Source: Terriglobia bacterium (GTDB lineage: Bacteria > Acidobacteriota > Terriglobia > UBA7540). Taken from it: a DNA stretch of 8,533 bases. The notes beneath the pieces were generated by a model, which had not been told where the DNA came from, searched no databases, and worked only from the letters and a program-made list of their open reading frames with translations. This document shows, piece after piece, positions 6,898 through 8,533 of the stretch. How positions within the stretch are numbered: position 1 is the stretch's first letter; the number at the start of each line of letters is the position of its first letter. A program made the translations under genes and the position numbers. The stretch covers positions 1 to 8,533 of the forward strand of contig JASHSC010000491.1 in assembly GCA_030036915.1 (NCBI GenBank), read 5' to 3'.

Positions 6898-6902
6898 TCC
6901 TC
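6898..6902 (-). promoter_or_regulatory. Ribosome binding site of the lactate permease
   Basis: GAGGA on the minus strand lies 6 bases before the ATG at 6891 and selects it over the internal ATG at codon 17. Confidence 0.6.
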
Positions 6903-6939
6903 GTGCGCCCGACGGTCACCACCGCCGGAGCACCGTGAA

Positions 6940-8076
6940 CTAAGTTGTGTTGAAATTGTGGATCTCTATTGATTCTTGCTCGGAAAAGCCCACCAACTCC
7001 GGTTCAATGGCCAGCGCCGCGCCGGTACGCGCCCACACCGTTCTTCGAACGTTCAGCGCCAGGGAGAGCACATCAGCCGCCGTCGCTCCTCCCATGTTCA
7101 CCAGTACGAGCGGCTGGCTTTCGTTCACCTGCGCAGCCCCGATGCGATACCCCTTAAGGCCGCAGATGTCGATTAAAAATGCAGCGGGAATTTTGACCTG
7201 ACTCCCCGCAGAGAACCGATTGCGAATTTCCGTCAGCCGTCCCAGCTCGCGCGGAGGGAAGTTGCGACTAACTTTCTCACACAGCGCCTCGTATTCCTGT
7301 TCGTCGATCGTAAGATTCTTGAAAAATGACCCGGCATTTCCACCTTTTTCCTCGCGTGGAAACGGAAACTTTCGGTCGCGGATGGAAATAATCGCCTGGC
7401 GAATCTCGGCGAGCGCCGGTTCTTTGATTCCCCTCTCGTCGAAATAGGCTCGAACGTCAGGATAGTCAAGCACGCGGCGCGGAGTTCGCGAAAGTTTAAG
7501 ACTCATCCCCAGAATAATGTATTGCCCACGGGCGGTCGTGTTGAAGATGCTGCGCCGGTAACCGAACTCGCATTCCGCAGGGCTCAGAACTCGCTGCTCG
7601 CCCTTGGCGATCTCCAGAGCAGAAGCGGATTCCAGAACATCGCTGACCTGCTGGCCATACGCGCCGATATTTTGAACGAGCGCGGCACCTGCTTGGCCAG
7701 GAATATGCGAAAGGTTTTCGATTCCCCACAAGCCGCGCGCGACGGTGAAACCCACCACATCGTCCCAAACCTCCCCCGCGAGCACCTTCAGGTGCGTTTC
7801 CGGTGTATTGACGGATGGTAAGGATACGCCGCGGAATGTTGGATGTAGGACTACGCCGTCAAATCCGCGGTCGCTGATCAAAACATTGCTGCCGCCTCCC
7901 AGGACGAAATGCGGCAACGAGTGCTTTCGCGCCAGCGCCAGGCCTTGGCAAAGCTCATCGGCAGAACCAGCATTTACGAAAAAGCGCGCTGGGCCGCCAA
8001 CTTTGAACGTCGTGTAAGGCTTGAGCAGCTCAGATTCTCGAACGAGGGGTCCACCATCGCCGGCTGGATTGGGCAT
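6940..8076 (-). CDS. murB: UDP-N-acetylenolpyruvoylglucosamine reductase
   Basis: MurB is the cytoplasmic FAD enzyme that reduces UDP-GlcNAc-enolpyruvate to UDP-MurNAc with NADPH, the second committed step of peptidoglycan precursor synthesis. The 378-aa protein shows the N-terminal TTFKVGGPARF (22-32), the FAD-binding GGGSNVLISDRG (60-71), IPGQAGAALVQNIGAYGQ (125-142) and FGYRRSIF (171-178), the last carrying the substrate-site arginines. The catalytic Ser250 lies in NAGSFFKN (247-254), and the C-terminal Glu lies in IEPEL (357-361). The FGYRxSIF segment and the C-terminal EPE block mark it as the E. coli-like type I form. It is slightly longer than the roughly 340-aa E. coli enzyme. The ATG lies 19 bases after the acyl-CoA ligase stop, so the two are likely co-transcribed, though no strong ribosome site precedes it. 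It is not within a division/cell-wall cluster here. Confidence 0.96.
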   Translation of the reverse strand: MPNPAGDGGPLVRESELLKPYTTFKVGGPARFFVNAGSADELCQGLALARKHSLPHFVLGGGSNVLISDRGFDGVVLHPTFRGVSLPSVNTPETHLKVLAGEVWDDVVGFTVARGLWGIENLSHIPGQAGAALVQNIGAYGQQVSDVLESASALEIAKGEQRVLSPAECEFGYRRSIFNTTARGQYIILGMSLKLSRTPRRVLDYPDVRAYFDERGIKEPALAEIRQAIISIRDRKFPFPREEKGGNAGSFFKNLTIDEQEYEALCEKVSRNFPPRELGRLTEIRNRFSAGSQVKIPAAFLIDICGLKGYRIGAAQVNESQPLVLVNMGGATAADVLSLALNVRRTVWARTGAALAIEPELVGFSEQESIEIHNFNTT

Positions 8077-8095
8077 ACGGCGAGATTGTAACAGG

Positions 8096-8533
8096 TCAGT
8101 GGACGCGTCGCTCGTGGCCCGCCCAATATTTTTCGCGCAACACTTTTTTCAGAATTTTTCCGGTTCCGCCTTTGGGCAGCGATTCCACAATCTCCACCGA
8201 CTTGGGGACCTTGAATCCCGCCAAATGCCTTCGGCAGTGGTCCGCAATCTCGGATACACTTGCCTGCCGGCCCGGTCTCAAAACGATGATGGCCTTGGGA
8301 ACTTCTCCCCATTGGTCGTCGGGCCCGGCGATGACCGCACATTCGAGAATGGCGGGATGGCCGTAAAGCACGCGCTCAATTTCCGCCGAAGCCACGTTCT
8401 CGCCGCCCGTCAGAATCATGTCCTTGGAGCGGTCGACGATAAGGACGTATCCTTCCTCGTCGATTGTGGCCAGGTCGCCGGTGTGGAACCACCCGTCGCG
8501 AATGGCGGCGGCCGTGGCTTCCGGCTGCTGCCA
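8096..8533 (-). CDS. AMP-forming acyl-CoA ligase, C-terminal part (5' end cut by window)
   Basis: The frame is open from the right edge and ends at TGA 8098-8096, giving 145 residues. It carries the late motifs of the ANL adenylating superfamily: GWFHTGDLA (fragment 14-22), the hinge VDRSKDMI (33-40), LTGGENV (41-47) and ENVASAEIERVL (45-56). The C-terminal lid holds LPKGGTGKILKKVLRE (119-134), where Lys126 is the catalytic Lys that protein acetyltransferases commonly modify. The enzyme activates a carboxylic acid as an acyl-AMP and transfers it to CoA. The GGENV hinge region and short tail fit medium- or long-chain fatty acyl-CoA ligases better than acetyl-CoA synthetase, but chain length cannot be judged without the N-terminal acyl pocket. 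It reads directly into murB. Confidence 0.93.
   Translation of the reverse strand, partial: WQQPEATAAAIRDGWFHTGDLATIDEEGYVLIVDRSKDMILTGGENVASAEIERVLYGHPAILECAVIAGPDDQWGEVPKAIIVLRPGRQASVSEIADHCRRHLAGFKVPKSVEIVESLPKGGTGKILKKVLREKYWAGHERRVH

Noticed and set aside
6903..6935. Small inverted repeat (ACGGT/ACCGT) between murB and the permease
   Set aside because: Only five pairs with a long loop and no T-run, and it sits just before the permease ribosome site. Not enough to call a terminator or operator.
6112..6972. 286-codon plus-strand frame antisense to the permease
   Set aside because: Composition is dominated by Arg, Gln, Pro and His with no motif or ribosome site. Shadow of the real gene.
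8096..8419. A complete short gene of 107 codons starting at ATG 8419
   Set aside because: The frame stays open to the window edge and the upstream residues include the TGDLA and hinge motifs, so the ATG is internal to a longer acyl-CoA ligase.

Overview
The window is about 57% G+C by eye and reads almost entirely from the minus strand. It looks like the chromosome of a Gram-negative, soil-type bacterium. My best guess is Acidobacteriota, from the general look of the proteins and the co-directional metabolic gene set, but no taxonomic marker is present and that guess is weak. No mobile elements, tRNA or rRNA genes or CRISPR arrays were seen.

Layout in the direction of transcription (right to left). 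(1) 8533-8096: C-terminal third of an AMP-forming acyl-CoA ligase, cut by the window edge. (2) 8076-6940: murB, 19 bases after the ligase stop, so probably co-transcribed. (3) 6891-5215: an LldP/LctP-type lactate permease. (4) A short gap with an imperfect hairpin, then a three-gene set: 5133-4183 decaprenyl-phosphate phosphoribosyltransferase-like UbiA protein, 4060-2678 DprE1-like FAD oxidase, 2629-1814 DprE2-like short-chain reductase. (5) A 315-base intergenic region holding a good sigma70-type promoter facing left, a weak hairpin and an overlooked 56-codon open frame on the plus strand. (6) 1498-1: a membrane-anchored sulfatase/phosphoesterase-superfamily protein cut by the left edge. This last gene has no stop inside the window, but its frame is open and convincing throughout.

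The most interesting unit is the ubiA-dprE1-dprE2 trio. In mycobacteria these enzymes turn polyprenyl phosphate plus PRPP into polyprenyl-phosphoryl-D-arabinofuranose, the only known D-Araf donor for cell-surface arabinan. Here all three lie side by side in a genome that does not look actinobacterial, which predicts a D-arabinofuranose-bearing surface glycan or glycoprotein. The dedicated phosphatase and any arabinosyltransferase are not in the window. The DprE1 homologue has Ala where the M. tuberculosis enzyme has the benzothiazinone-reactive Cys387, while the essential active-site Lys is kept. The neighbouring sulfatase-like protein has Thr in place of the formylglycine Cys/Ser, so it is probably a phospho-transferase/esterase or another non-classical hydrolase rather than a true sulfatase.
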